From Chryseobacterium scophthalmum (lineage in GTDB: Bacteria > Bacteroidota > Bacteroidia > Flavobacteriales > Weeksellaceae), in assembly GCF_900143185.1 (NCBI RefSeq), contig NZ_FSRQ01000002.1:806001-870000 (forward strand): 64,000 nucleotides of DNA, read 5' to 3'. The position numbers and the translations under genes were made by a program. The notes under the pieces were generated by a model. It searched no databases, had not been told where the DNA came from, and saw nothing but the letters and a program-made list of their open reading frames with translations. Shown here piece by piece: positions 53,763-63,473 of this stretch (the first letter of the stretch is position 1; every line of letters starts with the position of its first letter).

Positions 53763-53781
53763 ATTAGGTTTTAGGAATTAG
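53763..53781. repeat. Left inverted repeat of the four-helix-bundle unit
   Basis: ATTAGGTTTTAGGAATTAG matches the reverse complement of 54153-54171 at 18 of 19 positions. It overlaps the stop codon (53771-53773) and the last codons of the four-helix-bundle gene. Confidence 0.75.
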
Positions 53782-54130
53782 TTTGAAGTTTAGTGATGAG
53801 TGCGTTCAACATTTTTGCAATTTCTTCTGATTTTTTACTTAAATGATCAAACTCATCAGTATTTAAATAATTTAGATTTTTTGAGATTATTAACTGAGTT
53901 TCAAGTTCTGCACAACTTCCTCTCGCTATTTTTAAAAATTGTAGGTAATCAATTTGTGATCTTCTGGAATGTCCTTCTGCAATATTCGACGGAATTGAAA
54001 TTGATGAACGGCGAATTTGACTAGTTAAAGAATAGAGTTCTTCTTTTGGGAAATTTTTGGTACAAGAATAAATATCTGTTACAAGATCTACAGATTTCTG
54101 CCAAACAATTAATTCCTTATAATTTCCCAT
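53771..54130 (-). CDS. Four-helix-bundle protein (S23 / IVP family)
   Basis: A 119-residue all-helical protein of the family first seen in 23S rRNA intervening sequences (TIGR02436-like), related in fold to Avd of diversity-generating retroelements. The signature is intact: ELIVWQKSVDLVTDIY, then SQIRRSSISIPSNIAEGHSR and YLQFLKIARGSCAELETQL. The function is unknown. The gene lies between recJ and nadD and is bracketed by 19-bp inverted repeats (53763-53781 and 54153-54171) that overlap its own stop codon and that of recJ. The 409-bp unit looks like a small mobile cassette. Confidence 0.9.
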   Translation of the reverse strand: MGNYKELIVWQKSVDLVTDIYSCTKNFPKEELYSLTSQIRRSSISIPSNIAEGHSRRSQIDYLQFLKIARGSCAELETQLIISKNLNYLNTDEFDHLSKKSEEIAKMLNALITKLQTNS

Positions 54131-54152
54131 ATGTTTTTATAATCCCTAAAAC

Positions 54153-54171
54153 CTAACTCCTAAAACCTAAT
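54153..54171. repeat. Right inverted repeat of the four-helix-bundle unit
   Basis: CTAACTCCTAAAACCTAAT is the inverted partner (18 of 19) of 53763-53781. A second partial copy of the 14-bp unit lies just inside it (54144-54152). It overlaps the recJ stop codon (54167-54169). Confidence 0.75.
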
Positions 54172-55879
54172 CCAGAAATTTCACATCCTTAATATTCAAG
54201 CAGTGCGTTACATTTCCTTTCCAGTGATTTTCTTCTAATGTAAAAGCGATATCGAAATTTTTAGTTCTGAAATCATCTGCAAATTGCCCCAGTTTAAAAC
54301 CTATACATTCTATATTTCTTCCGGTAGATTCTTGCTTGATGTAAAACTTCAGGTGATTATTATCTTTCCCCATCGTTTTTAAGTAACCGGAAATTTTCTG
54401 ATTTCTTAAAACCAAATTAGGCTTCATATTGTGAGGTCCGAAAGGAGCCAGTTTTCTGTGGAAATTGATAAAATCTCTGTTAATTTCATCCACATCAACA
54501 TCAGCATCTATGGTAATTGACGGTTCTTTTTGATGGTCTTTTATTTTTTCACCAACAATTCTTTCAAATTTAATTTTGAAATCCTCAAACTTCGATTTCT
54601 CCATAGAAAGTCCTGCTGCAGCATGATGTCCTCCAAATTTTAAAAAATATTCTGAGCAAAGATCTAATGCTTCATGTACATCAAAATCTGAAACCGATCT
54701 TGCCGAAGCTACCATTTCACCATTGTTTCCGTCTGTGAAAACCAATGTAGGTTTATAGTAAGTTTCGGTAAGTCTTGAAGCAACAATTCCTATTACCCCT
54801 TTATTCCATTCAGGATGGTAAACAATGGTTGAGAACTTTGTCTGCTGTTGCGATTCTATGATTTGGTTAAGTGCTGAAAGGGTAGAATTCATGTCGAGTT
54901 CACGCCTTTCATCATTAAGATTCATGATGTCGCTTACAATTTGGTGAGCGTGTTTCAGGTTGTCTGAAACCATCAGTTCTACAGCTGCTTTTCCTTGAGA
55001 AATTCTTCCGGCAGCGTTGATTTTTGGTGCAATTTCAAAAACAATATTTGAAATTTCAAAATGAGAAAGTTTATCTTCCGGGATTAAAAGTCTCAGTCCC
55101 ATATTTCGGGTTTTTCTGAGCATTTTAAGTCCCATTTTTGCTAAAACTCTGTTTTCTCCGGTCATCGAAACAATATCTGCAGCAATAGAAATTGCCAGAA
55201 GATCTGTCAGTTCAAACAGTTCCGATTCGGGAATTTTATAAATGGTATTCAGACCTTGGCACAGTTTAAAACCTACGCCACATCCTGAAAGTTCTTTAAA
55301 AGGATACCTACAGTCAACTCTTTTCGGATCTAAAACTGCTGTTGCATCTGGAATTTCATCTCCGGGTAAATGGTGATCACAGATAATAAATTCGATGTCT
55401 TTGGTTTTGGCATAATTAATCATATCAATCGCCTTAATTCCGCAATCTAATGCGATAATAAGCGAAAAGCCATTTTCCTTTGCAAAATCAATTCCTTCGG
55501 TAGAAATTCCGTATCCTTCAGAATTACGGTCTGGAATATAGTAATCTAAATATTTTTTCTGAACAATTTTTCTGAGATAAAGATACATCAACGCAACTGC
55601 TGTGGTTCCGTCTACGTCATAATCTCCGTAAACCATAATTTTTTCACCATTTTCTATAGCTGTTGCAATGCGTTCTACTGCTTTTTGCATATCTGCCATC
55701 AGAAAAGGGCTGTGAATATCGGTTACGTTAGGTTTGAAAAATTCTCTCGCCTTTTGATAATTGTCGATTCCTCTGAGAACTAATAGTTTGGATTCAAAAG
55801 TTCCAAAACCAAGCGACGAACTCAATCCATCTACAATTTCTTCATCAGGTTCGGGTTTATAAATCCATTTTTGGCTCAT
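54167..55879 (-). CDS. recJ: Single-strand-DNA-specific exonuclease RecJ
   Basis: RecJ (570 residues) degrades single-stranded DNA 5' to 3' in recombination and mismatch repair. The DHH-family motifs are clear: DYDVDG (residues 86-91), ALDCGI, ICDHHLPGD (DHH) and, in the DHHA1 domain, FGGHHAAAGLSM. A C-terminal OB-like domain follows. The start at 55879 gives the family's usual N terminus, yet a TATTTTTG box (55891-55884) lies only 4 bp upstream, suggesting a leaderless mRNA. The stop codon lies in an inverted repeat of the adjacent four-helix-bundle unit. Confidence 0.97.
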   Translation of the reverse strand: MSQKWIYKPEPDEEIVDGLSSSLGFGTFESKLLVLRGIDNYQKAREFFKPNVTDIHSPFLMADMQKAVERIATAIENGEKIMVYGDYDVDGTTAVALMYLYLRKIVQKKYLDYYIPDRNSEGYGISTEGIDFAKENGFSLIIALDCGIKAIDMINYAKTKDIEFIICDHHLPGDEIPDATAVLDPKRVDCRYPFKELSGCGVGFKLCQGLNTIYKIPESELFELTDLLAISIAADIVSMTGENRVLAKMGLKMLRKTRNMGLRLLIPEDKLSHFEISNIVFEIAPKINAAGRISQGKAAVELMVSDNLKHAHQIVSDIMNLNDERRELDMNSTLSALNQIIESQQQTKFSTIVYHPEWNKGVIGIVASRLTETYYKPTLVFTDGNNGEMVASARSVSDFDVHEALDLCSEYFLKFGGHHAAAGLSMEKSKFEDFKIKFERIVGEKIKDHQKEPSITIDADVDVDEINRDFINFHRKLAPFGPHNMKPNLVLRNQKISGYLKTMGKDNNHLKFYIKQESTGRNIECIGFKLGQFADDFRTKNFDIAFTLEENHWKGNVTHCLNIKDVKFLD

Positions 55880-55883
55880 GTCA

Positions 55884-55891
55884 CAAAAATA
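55884..55891 (-). promoter_or_regulatory. -7 box directly before recJ
   Basis: The minus strand reads TATTTTTG, a perfect TAnnTTTG, ending 4 bp before the ATG. With the usual offset, transcription would start at the first base of the start codon. Confidence 0.5.
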
Positions 55892-56094
55892 GGTAAAATT
55901 TATTTTAAAAGCTATTGAAATATCTGCTCAAATTCAAATTCATCTTCCTTTTTAGGTTGAATTATTTTTAATATAAATAGTATTTTGTAATTAAGTTTTT
56001 AATGAATTTTAATTTTTTTTACAATTTAACAAAACCAAAGCGTTGAGAGTCTCGTAAGTAATTTTAAATATTAAACCCATTTAAAAATTATATT

Positions 56095-56805
56095 ATGAAA
56101 AAACCAATTCAAGTTTCTAACCAGGGAGCAACTCTGGATACCGGCAGAAGAAACTTTCTAAAACTGAGCGGCATTGGTATTGCCGTTGCAGGCCTTACTT
56201 TGATAGGCTGCGATGACGACGATTTCGAATACATGGAACCAAACAAAATATTTGATTTGGGAACTGGTGATGTAGGTGTTCTCAATTATGCGTACGCACT
56301 TGAACAGTTAGAAGCAGATTTTTACACCAAAGTTGTTAATAATTTCTATTCCGGAATTTCAAATGCCGAAAAAGAAGTTCTTACAGATCTTTATCATCAT
56401 GAAGTGATACACCGTGATTTTTTCAAGGCGGCCATTTCTGGAGTAACGAATAATGTTTTACCTACTTTGGAATTTCAGTATTCGAATGTGAATTTTAACG
56501 ACAGAAACTCAGTTTTAGCTACAGCAAAAGCTTTAGAAGATACGGGGGTTGCAGCATATAATGCGGCTGGAAAATATATTTCGAATCCTGCTTATTTGGT
56601 GATTGCCGGAAAAATTGTTTCTGTAGAAGCAAGACACGCTTCCGCGATTAGAGATTTAATCAATCCGGGAACTGCAGCATTTTCAGGAGATGATGTTATT
56701 AATGCAAACGGACTTGATGTTGCCAAAGAACCAAAGGATATCGTAATGGCAGCCGGAGGATTTATAAAAACTCCATTCACTTGGAAAGAACAAGGTATCA
56801 ACTAA
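56095..56805 (+). CDS. Ferritin-like protein with Tat-type lipoprotein signal
   Basis: A 236-residue protein with RRNFLKLSGIGIAVAGLTLIGC near residues 19-40 (given here as RRNFLKLSG plus LTLIGC): a twin-arginine signal that ends in a lipobox cysteine, so it should be exported folded and lipid-anchored. Residues 60-200 match the ferritin-like domain of PF13668 type, with EQLEADFYTKV, HHEVIHRDFFKAA, ALEDTGVAAYNAAG and VSVEARHASAIRDL carrying the Glu and His ligands of a di-metal site. The biological role is unknown; stress-related roles are often suggested. The next gene, 19 bp downstream, encodes a second ferritin-like protein. Confidence 0.85.
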   Translation: MKKPIQVSNQGATLDTGRRNFLKLSGIGIAVAGLTLIGCDDDDFEYMEPNKIFDLGTGDVGVLNYAYALEQLEADFYTKVVNNFYSGISNAEKEVLTDLYHHEVIHRDFFKAAISGVTNNVLPTLEFQYSNVNFNDRNSVLATAKALEDTGVAAYNAAGKYISNPAYLVIAGKIVSVEARHASAIRDLINPGTAAFSGDDVINANGLDVAKEPKDIVMAAGGFIKTPFTWKEQGIN

Positions 56806-56824
56806 TCAAATTAAATCTATTATT

Positions 56825-57640
56825 ATGAATATTCTTAAATTACTAGATAAACTTTCAGACGATTCTTTTTTTACAAGACAAACGTCTAGATCAGGTTCGC
56901 TTTCAGACATTTCAGCATTTGGAAAGAAAGCCGCAGTTGCAGCTTTGCCATTAGGTTTGGCTGGTTTAATGACCACTACAGCAAAAGCAGAAACGTTTAA
57001 CGATAATGTTCCCGGAACAGCGATGAAAAGTGCTTTAACAGATGCCCTTCAGTTAGCATTAACACTTGAATACTTAGAAGATGAGTATTACAGAATAGGT
57101 CTCAACACCGGAACTTTAATTCCTACCGCAGATCGTACTGTTTTTATGCAGATTTCTAAACATGAGGCAGCTCACGTTGCGTTTTTAAAAGCAACATTAA
57201 CTTCTTTAGGAGAAACACCGGGAGCAAAACCTACCTTCGATTTTACAGCCGGAGGAAACTTTACACCATTTACCAATTACCAACAGTTTTTGATTTTGGC
57301 GCAAGCTTTTGAAGATACAGGAGTAAGAGCTTATAAAGGACAAGCAGGAAATGTGATGTCTAACAAGGCGGTTCTTCAGGCTGCTTTACAAATCCACTCT
57401 GTAGAAGCGAGACATGCTTCTCAGGTGCGAAGAATGCGTGCCAATAAAGGTTGGATAGAATTGGCAGATGGCGGAAGTATGCCTCCTGCAACAAATCCAG
57501 TCTACGCAGGAGAAGGTGTTACACTACAAGCTGGATTTAATACTGCAACTGCTTTTGGAGCAGCGGCCGGATCTGCAGCTTATGATGAGGTTCTTAGCGG
57601 TTCAGATGCTGCAGCAATTGCAGGTCTGTTTATTGTATAA
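56825..57640 (+). CDS. Ferritin-like protein, second of a tandem pair
   Basis: A 271-residue protein homologous to its upstream neighbour in the ferritin-like domain: LTLEYLEDEYYRIGL, SKHEAAHVAFLKATL, QAFEDTGVRAYKGQAG and HSVEARHASQVRRM supply the metal-binding Glu and His. The N-terminal 55 residues differ: no twin-arginine or lipobox, but a hydrophobic stretch AAVAALPLGLAGLMTTTAKA that looks like the end of a signal peptide after a long N region. It is cotranscribed with the first ferritin-like gene (19-bp gap) and followed by a terminator. Confidence 0.83.
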   Translation: MNILKLLDKLSDDSFFTRQTSRSGSLSDISAFGKKAAVAALPLGLAGLMTTTAKAETFNDNVPGTAMKSALTDALQLALTLEYLEDEYYRIGLNTGTLIPTADRTVFMQISKHEAAHVAFLKATLTSLGETPGAKPTFDFTAGGNFTPFTNYQQFLILAQAFEDTGVRAYKGQAGNVMSNKAVLQAALQIHSVEARHASQVRRMRANKGWIELADGGSMPPATNPVYAGEGVTLQAGFNTATAFGAAAGSAAYDEVLSGSDAAAIAGLFIV

Positions 57641-57660
57641 ATAATTTCTTTTTTAATATT

Positions 57661-57702
57661 AAAAATCCTTTTTCGGTATCTCTCCGGAAAAGGATTTTAT
57701 TT
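57661..57702 (+). terminator. Terminator of the ferritin-like pair
   Basis: AAAATCC (57662-57668) pairs with GGATTTT (57692-57698), with inner TTTT/AAAA pairs, and is followed by ATTTTG. Confidence 0.75.
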
Positions 57703-57741
57703 TGATGAAAAGTATTATCTTCACGGCACAAATTATTTAAT

Positions 57742-58557
57742 ATGAAAAAAATCTTCATTTCGGCACTTTTGATAAGTGCTTTCTCGGGCGTTCAGGCTCA
57801 AAAAATCAATCTTGGAAAAGCAGCGGGTGTTGTATCTAAAGGAGCTTCAGCTTTATCTTTTTCCAATGCAGATGCCATAAAATTATCTAAAGAATCTGTT
57901 GATTATATGGATAAGAATAATCCGATTGCAGGTCCAAAAGATCCTTATACAGTAAGGCTGAATAAACTTTTTGGAAAGCATAAATCTCAGGATGGTTTAA
58001 ACCTAAATTATAAAGTTTATAAAGTGAAAGATATCAATGCATTTGCTTGCGCAGATGGCAGTGTTCGTGTTTTTTCTTCTTTAATGGATATTATGACGGA
58101 TGATGAATTACTAGCTGTAATTGGTCATGAAATTGGTCACGTTAAAAATGAAGATACAAAAGATGCAATTAAATCAGCTTATCTAAAAGCTGCGGCTTTG
58201 GAAGCGGGTTCAGCTGCCTCTGGTACGGTTGCTGTGTTAAACGAAAGTCAGGTTGGAAAAATGGCAAATGATTTTTTGGATGCTTCTCACAGTAAAAAGC
58301 AGGAGTCTGAAGCGGATATTTATTCTTATAATTTTATGAAAGCAAATAATTATAATGTTGTCGGAGCTTACACAGCATTTAAAAAATTAGCTTTATTATC
58401 TGAAGCAGGAACGGCTCAGTCAGGATTTCAGAAAATGTTTAATTCGCATCCGGACAGCAATAAAAGAGCAGAAGCTGTGAAAAAACGTGCTGAAAAAGAC
58501 GGTTTATGGAAAGATCCGGGAATAGTTTCTTTGCCTAAAACAAAATTGACAAAATAA
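57742..58557 (+). CDS. M48-family metalloprotease
   Basis: A 271-residue exported zinc protease with signal peptide (MKKIFISALLISAFSGVQAQ). The HExxH zinc motif is AVIGHEIGHVKNED (His129, Glu130, His133), and the third ligand is the Glu in KKQESEADIYSYNF. The C-terminal part ends with FNSHPDSNKRAEAVKKRAE, typical of BepA/LoiP-like periplasmic M48 proteases that help outer-membrane quality control. There is no TPR domain, so it is the short LoiP-like type. It is a single gene followed by a bidirectional terminator. Confidence 0.92.
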   Translation: MKKIFISALLISAFSGVQAQKINLGKAAGVVSKGASALSFSNADAIKLSKESVDYMDKNNPIAGPKDPYTVRLNKLFGKHKSQDGLNLNYKVYKVKDINAFACADGSVRVFSSLMDIMTDDELLAVIGHEIGHVKNEDTKDAIKSAYLKAAALEAGSAASGTVAVLNESQVGKMANDFLDASHSKKQESEADIYSYNFMKANNYNVVGAYTAFKKLALLSEAGTAQSGFQKMFNSHPDSNKRAEAVKKRAEKDGLWKDPGIVSLPKTKLTK

Positions 58558-58579
58558 TAAGTAAACTAAATATTACAAA

Positions 58580-58611
58580 AAAATCCTCAAAATTAATTGA
58601 GGATTTTTTAT
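58580..58611. terminator. Bidirectional terminator
   Basis: AAAATCCTCAA (58580-58590) pairs perfectly with TTGAGGATTTT (58597-58607) around AATTAA, with T runs on both sides. It separates the M48 gene (+) from the ABC-F gene (-). Confidence 0.9.
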
Positions 58612-58633
58612 GGATTTTAATGTTGTTCTAAAA

Positions 58634-60328
<1,695 letters not shown>

Positions 60329-60374
60329 TTATATGAAAGCAAATTTTGTATATTTAATAACAAAATTTAATATA

Positions 60375-60833
60375 ATGAAGATTGAAAAAACAGTCAGGAT
60401 ACTCAATAAAAGGGCTAGATTTGAATATGAAATTCTCGAAGAAATAGAGGCGGGAATGGTGTTGACCGGTACCGAAATTAAATCTTTACGCTCCTCTAAA
60501 GCATCTATTACAGAAGCTTTTTGCCAGTTCATCGATGGTGAATTGTATATCATTAATATGATGATTGATGAATATAAATTAGGCACTTTTTATAATCATA
60601 AAACAAAAAGGGAACGAAAGTTGCTCTTGCACAAAAGAGAATTGTTAAAATTTGAAAAAAAACTTAAGGATGCAGGGAATACAATAGTTCCGTTAAAACT
60701 TTATATTAATGATGGAGGAAAGGCTAAAATTCTTATTGCTTTAGGGAGAGGTAAAAAACTCTTTGATAAAAGAGAGGCAATAAAAGATAGAGAAAACAAA
60801 CGAAACCTCGATAGAATATTAAAGAAAAGTTAA
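60375..60833 (+). CDS. smpB: SsrA-binding protein SmpB
   Basis: SmpB (152 residues) binds tmRNA and brings it to stalled ribosomes for trans-translation. The ATG at 60375 gives the standard start (MKIEKTVRILNKRARFEYEI); an in-frame ATG at 60333 would add 14 hydrophobic residues not found in the family. Conserved parts are GMVLTGTEIKSLRSSKASIT, the LLLHKRELLKFEKKLKDAG segment, and the basic C-terminal tail (GRGKKLFDKREAIKDRENKR) that fills the empty mRNA channel. The tmRNA gene was not found in this window. The neighbour on the other strand is also a ribosome-rescue-related ABC-F gene. Confidence 0.97.
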   Translation: MKIEKTVRILNKRARFEYEILEEIEAGMVLTGTEIKSLRSSKASITEAFCQFIDGELYIINMMIDEYKLGTFYNHKTKRERKLLLHKRELLKFEKKLKDAGNTIVPLKLYINDGGKAKILIALGRGKKLFDKREAIKDRENKRNLDRILKKS

Positions 60834-60910
60834 AAATCATCCTGAAAACTTTGTTTATAAAGAAAAATTATATTTATTTTGCAATATCAATTATTTAATC
60901 ATTTAATTCT

Positions 60911-62395
60911 ATGAAAAATCTAAAATTAGGAATTTCAGCATTGGCGCTTACGGTTGCCTCTACTGTTTTCGCTCAGACTACCAACAATCCGTGGATGATC
61001 GGGGTTGGTGCTCACGCGGAAAACCATACAGCACAGCGTGGTAATTTCAGTAACACGTTTTCTGCTACTAATTTGACGAAGAATATGTTCAATACGAACA
61101 ATTTTTCTATTACACCACCACTTTCTAAGTTAACAGTTGCTAGAAACATTGGTAAAGGTTTAGTTATTGATTGGCAAACCTCTGTAGGAAATGTTGACAA
61201 CAAAAGACTTAACATGGGTAAAGAGTTCATGTTAATGACTGGTCTTGGTTTCCAAGCTAAAGCTGCTGGTTTAATTTGGGACGAAGAGTCTTGGTTTGAT
61301 CCTTACTTGAGAGTAGGTGCAAACTATTTAAGACATGATTACACTGCTCTTACTTTCCCAAGACAAACTTTCATCAACGGAAACCCTGCAGAAATGACAT
61401 CTAATGGAGAAGATGGTATGGAAATGGGTAAAGCAAATCACTTTACAGTATCTACTGGAGCTGGTGTTAACTTCTGGTTAACTAAAAACTTCGGTTTGGG
61501 TGTACAAGGTGATTATGTTTCTACTCCAGGTGATAAAGCGAACTATGCTAACTTCTGGCAAGCTTCTGCTTCTTTGAACTTTAGATTCGGAAACAGAGAC
61601 AGAGATAAGGATGGTATCTTAGATAAAGACGATTTATGTCCAGATACACCAGGTTTACCAGAATTCCAAGGATGTCCTGATACAGACGGTGATGGAGTTC
61701 CAGATAAAGACGATCAGTGTCCAGATGTTGCTGGTCCAGTTGAAAACGGTGGATGCCCTTGGCCAGATACTGATGGAGATGGTATTATCGACAAAGATGA
61801 TGCTTGTCCTACAGTTGCAGGTCCTGCAGAAAATAACGGATGCCCTTGGCCAGATACAGACGGTGATGGTATCTTAGATAAAGATGATGCATGTCCTACA
61901 GTTGCTGGGGTTCCAGAATTCCAAGGATGTCCTCCTCCTCCTCCAGTTGATCCAATTGAAGTTGTTATTACAAGAGAATTCAAAGATCTTTTATTTGACT
62001 TCAACAAAGCTACAATTAGAAAAGAATCTAGTGGTAAATTAGATACAGCTGCAAAAATCATTAAAGATGCACCAGCTCAAAACTTTGTAATTGTTGGTAT
62101 GACTGACAAAAAAGGTAGTGATGTTTATAACTTAAACTTATCTAAGCAAAGAGCTGCTTCAGTAGTTGCTGCTTTAGAAGCTAGAGGTGTAAACCCATCA
62201 GTATTGAAATCTATCGGTATCGGTGAACAAGATGCACAAGTACCAGAAACGGCTTCTGATGCTGAAAGACAAGCTGACAGAAAAGTTGTTGTAAGAGCTA
62301 TCTCTGGATCAGAGTGGGAAACTTACAAAAAATCTGACTTACCAGTTAAAAAAGCTCCAGCTAAGAAAAAAGCTCCAGCTAAAAAGAAAAAATAA
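60911..62395 (+). CDS. OmpA-family porin with thrombospondin type-3 repeats
   Basis: A 494-residue major outer-membrane protein. After a signal peptide (LGISALALTVASTVFAQ) an OmpA-like beta-barrel runs to about residue 230. Then come four to five calcium-binding thrombospondin type-3 repeats (DRDKDGILDKDDLCPDTPGL, DTDGDGVPDKDDQCPDVAGP and so on), an OmpA C-terminal peptidoglycan-binding domain (LLFDFNKATIRKESSGKLDT, NLSKQRAASVVAALEARGVN) and a Lys/Ala/Pro tail (KKAPAKKKAPAKKKK). It links the outer membrane to peptidoglycan. Codon use is biased as in the ribosomal genes, suggesting very high expression. Confidence 0.95.
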   Translation: MKNLKLGISALALTVASTVFAQTTNNPWMIGVGAHAENHTAQRGNFSNTFSATNLTKNMFNTNNFSITPPLSKLTVARNIGKGLVIDWQTSVGNVDNKRLNMGKEFMLMTGLGFQAKAAGLIWDEESWFDPYLRVGANYLRHDYTALTFPRQTFINGNPAEMTSNGEDGMEMGKANHFTVSTGAGVNFWLTKNFGLGVQGDYVSTPGDKANYANFWQASASLNFRFGNRDRDKDGILDKDDLCPDTPGLPEFQGCPDTDGDGVPDKDDQCPDVAGPVENGGCPWPDTDGDGIIDKDDACPTVAGPAENNGCPWPDTDGDGILDKDDACPTVAGVPEFQGCPPPPPVDPIEVVITREFKDLLFDFNKATIRKESSGKLDTAAKIIKDAPAQNFVIVGMTDKKGSDVYNLNLSKQRAASVVAALEARGVNPSVLKSIGIGEQDAQVPETASDAERQADRKVVVRAISGSEWETYKKSDLPVKKAPAKKKAPAKKKK

Positions 62396-62414
62396 TTAAT
62401 TTTTCTAAATAATA

Positions 62415-62448
62415 AATACCTCCAGATTTCTGGGGGTATTTTTTTTGT
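62415..62448 (+). terminator. Terminator of the OmpA gene
   Basis: AATACCTCCAG (62415-62425) pairs with CTGGGGGTATT (62430-62440, one G-U pair) around a 4-nt loop and is followed by seven T residues. Confidence 0.88.
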
Positions 62449-62461
62449 TGTTGATTTTGAG

Positions 62462-62469
62462 TAATTTTG
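62462..62469 (+). promoter_or_regulatory. -7 box of the YebC-family gene
   Basis: TAATTTTG matches TAnnTTTG, 19 bp before the ATG at 62489. No TTG is found at the right distance for a -33 element. Confidence 0.5.
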
Positions 62470-62488
62470 TCAAAATTTAAATTATAAA

Positions 62489-63229
62489 ATGGGAAGAGCA
62501 TTTGAATATAGAAAAGCCTCAAAAATGGCACGTTGGGATAAAATGGCCAAGACTTTTTCTAAAATAGGTAAAGACATAGCTTTAGCAGTAAAAGCCGGAG
62601 GAACAGATCCCGAAGCTAATCCTGCATTAAGAAGATGCATCCAAAATGCAAAGGGTGCCAATATGCCAAAAGACAATGTTGAAAGAGCAATCAAAAAAGC
62701 TGGCGGAGCTGATGCAGAAAACTATGAAGAGATCACTTATGAAGGTTATGGACAAGGTGGTGTTGCATTTTTCGTAGAATGTACAACCAATAATCCAACT
62801 AGAACTGTTGCCAATGTAAGAGCAATCTTCAATAAATTTGACGGTAATCTTGGAAAGAATGGTGAATTAGCTTTTATCTTCGACAGAAAAGGGATTTTCA
62901 CGATCGATTTAGCTAAAATTACAATGGATTGGGATGATTTTGAAATGGAAATGATTGACGGTGGAGCAGAAGATGTTGAAAAAGATGATGAAGAGGTAAT
63001 GATTACAACTGCTTTTGAAGATTTCGGTTCTCTATCTCACAAATTAGATGAGCTTAAAATAGAAGCTAAAAGTGCAGAATTACAGAGAATTCCGAATAAT
63101 ACGAAAGAGGTTACTCTAGATCAGTTTAAAGCAAATATGAAAATGCTTGATCGTTTCGAAGAAGATGATGACGTGCAAAACGTATATCACAATATGGAAA
63201 TAACAGACGAACTTTTAGAGTCTTTATAG
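62489..63229 (+). CDS. yebC: YebC/PmpR family protein (TACO1 type)
   Basis: A 246-residue protein of the YebC family, long annotated as transcription regulators; recent work on YebC and mitochondrial TACO1 points to a role in translation of proline-rich stretches. It has the family core from KASKMARWDKMAKTFSKIGK, NPALRRCIQNAKGANMPKDN, the TYEGYGQGGVAFFVECTTNN loop and FDRKGIF. Length and domains are normal. Its location next to smpB, an ABC-F gene and the ribosomal cluster fits a translation role, though that is only context. Confidence 0.95.
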   Translation: MGRAFEYRKASKMARWDKMAKTFSKIGKDIALAVKAGGTDPEANPALRRCIQNAKGANMPKDNVERAIKKAGGADAENYEEITYEGYGQGGVAFFVECTTNNPTRTVANVRAIFNKFDGNLGKNGELAFIFDRKGIFTIDLAKITMDWDDFEMEMIDGGAEDVEKDDEEVMITTAFEDFGSLSHKLDELKIEAKSAELQRIPNNTKEVTLDQFKANMKMLDRFEEDDDVQNVYHNMEITDELLESL

Positions 63230-63265
63230 AAATAAATTGCTGTTTATAGCAAAGTATTATGTTTT

Positions 63266-63312
63266 GCCACGAATGCATGAATGTAAAATTTGTTTATTCG
63301 TGGCGATTTTTT
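63266..63312. repeat. GCCACGAAT inverted repeat, possible terminator of yebC
   Basis: GCCACGAAT (63266-63274) and ATTCGTGGC (63296-63304) are perfect inverted arms around a 21-nt loop, followed by GATTTTTTAA. The unit GCCACGAAT..ATTCGTGGC is, as I recall, an abundant interspersed element in flavobacteria. Here it can also end the yebC transcript. Confidence 0.6.
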
Positions 63313-63473
63313 AATATAGTGTAACAACAAAATAATATAGCATTCATATACAATTCATTTTCAATTAGTTTCTTTGCATAAGAATCAATTGTGAAATCGC
63401 CATCCTTGGTAAATGTAAATACTAATTGATATGGCGATCACTTTTGATCATTAGTAAGATAAATATCTGCAAT

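Noticed and set aside
63384..63438. Two crossing complementary pairs (ATCAATT with AATTGAT, ATCGCCAT with ATGGCGAT) before the phosphoesterase gene, in pseudoknot order.
   Set aside because: The two 3' halves are directly adjacent and would form one 15-bp helix, while the 5' halves are joined by only 5 nt, which cannot span that helix. At most they are alternative hairpins, and AT-rich DNA makes such matches common.
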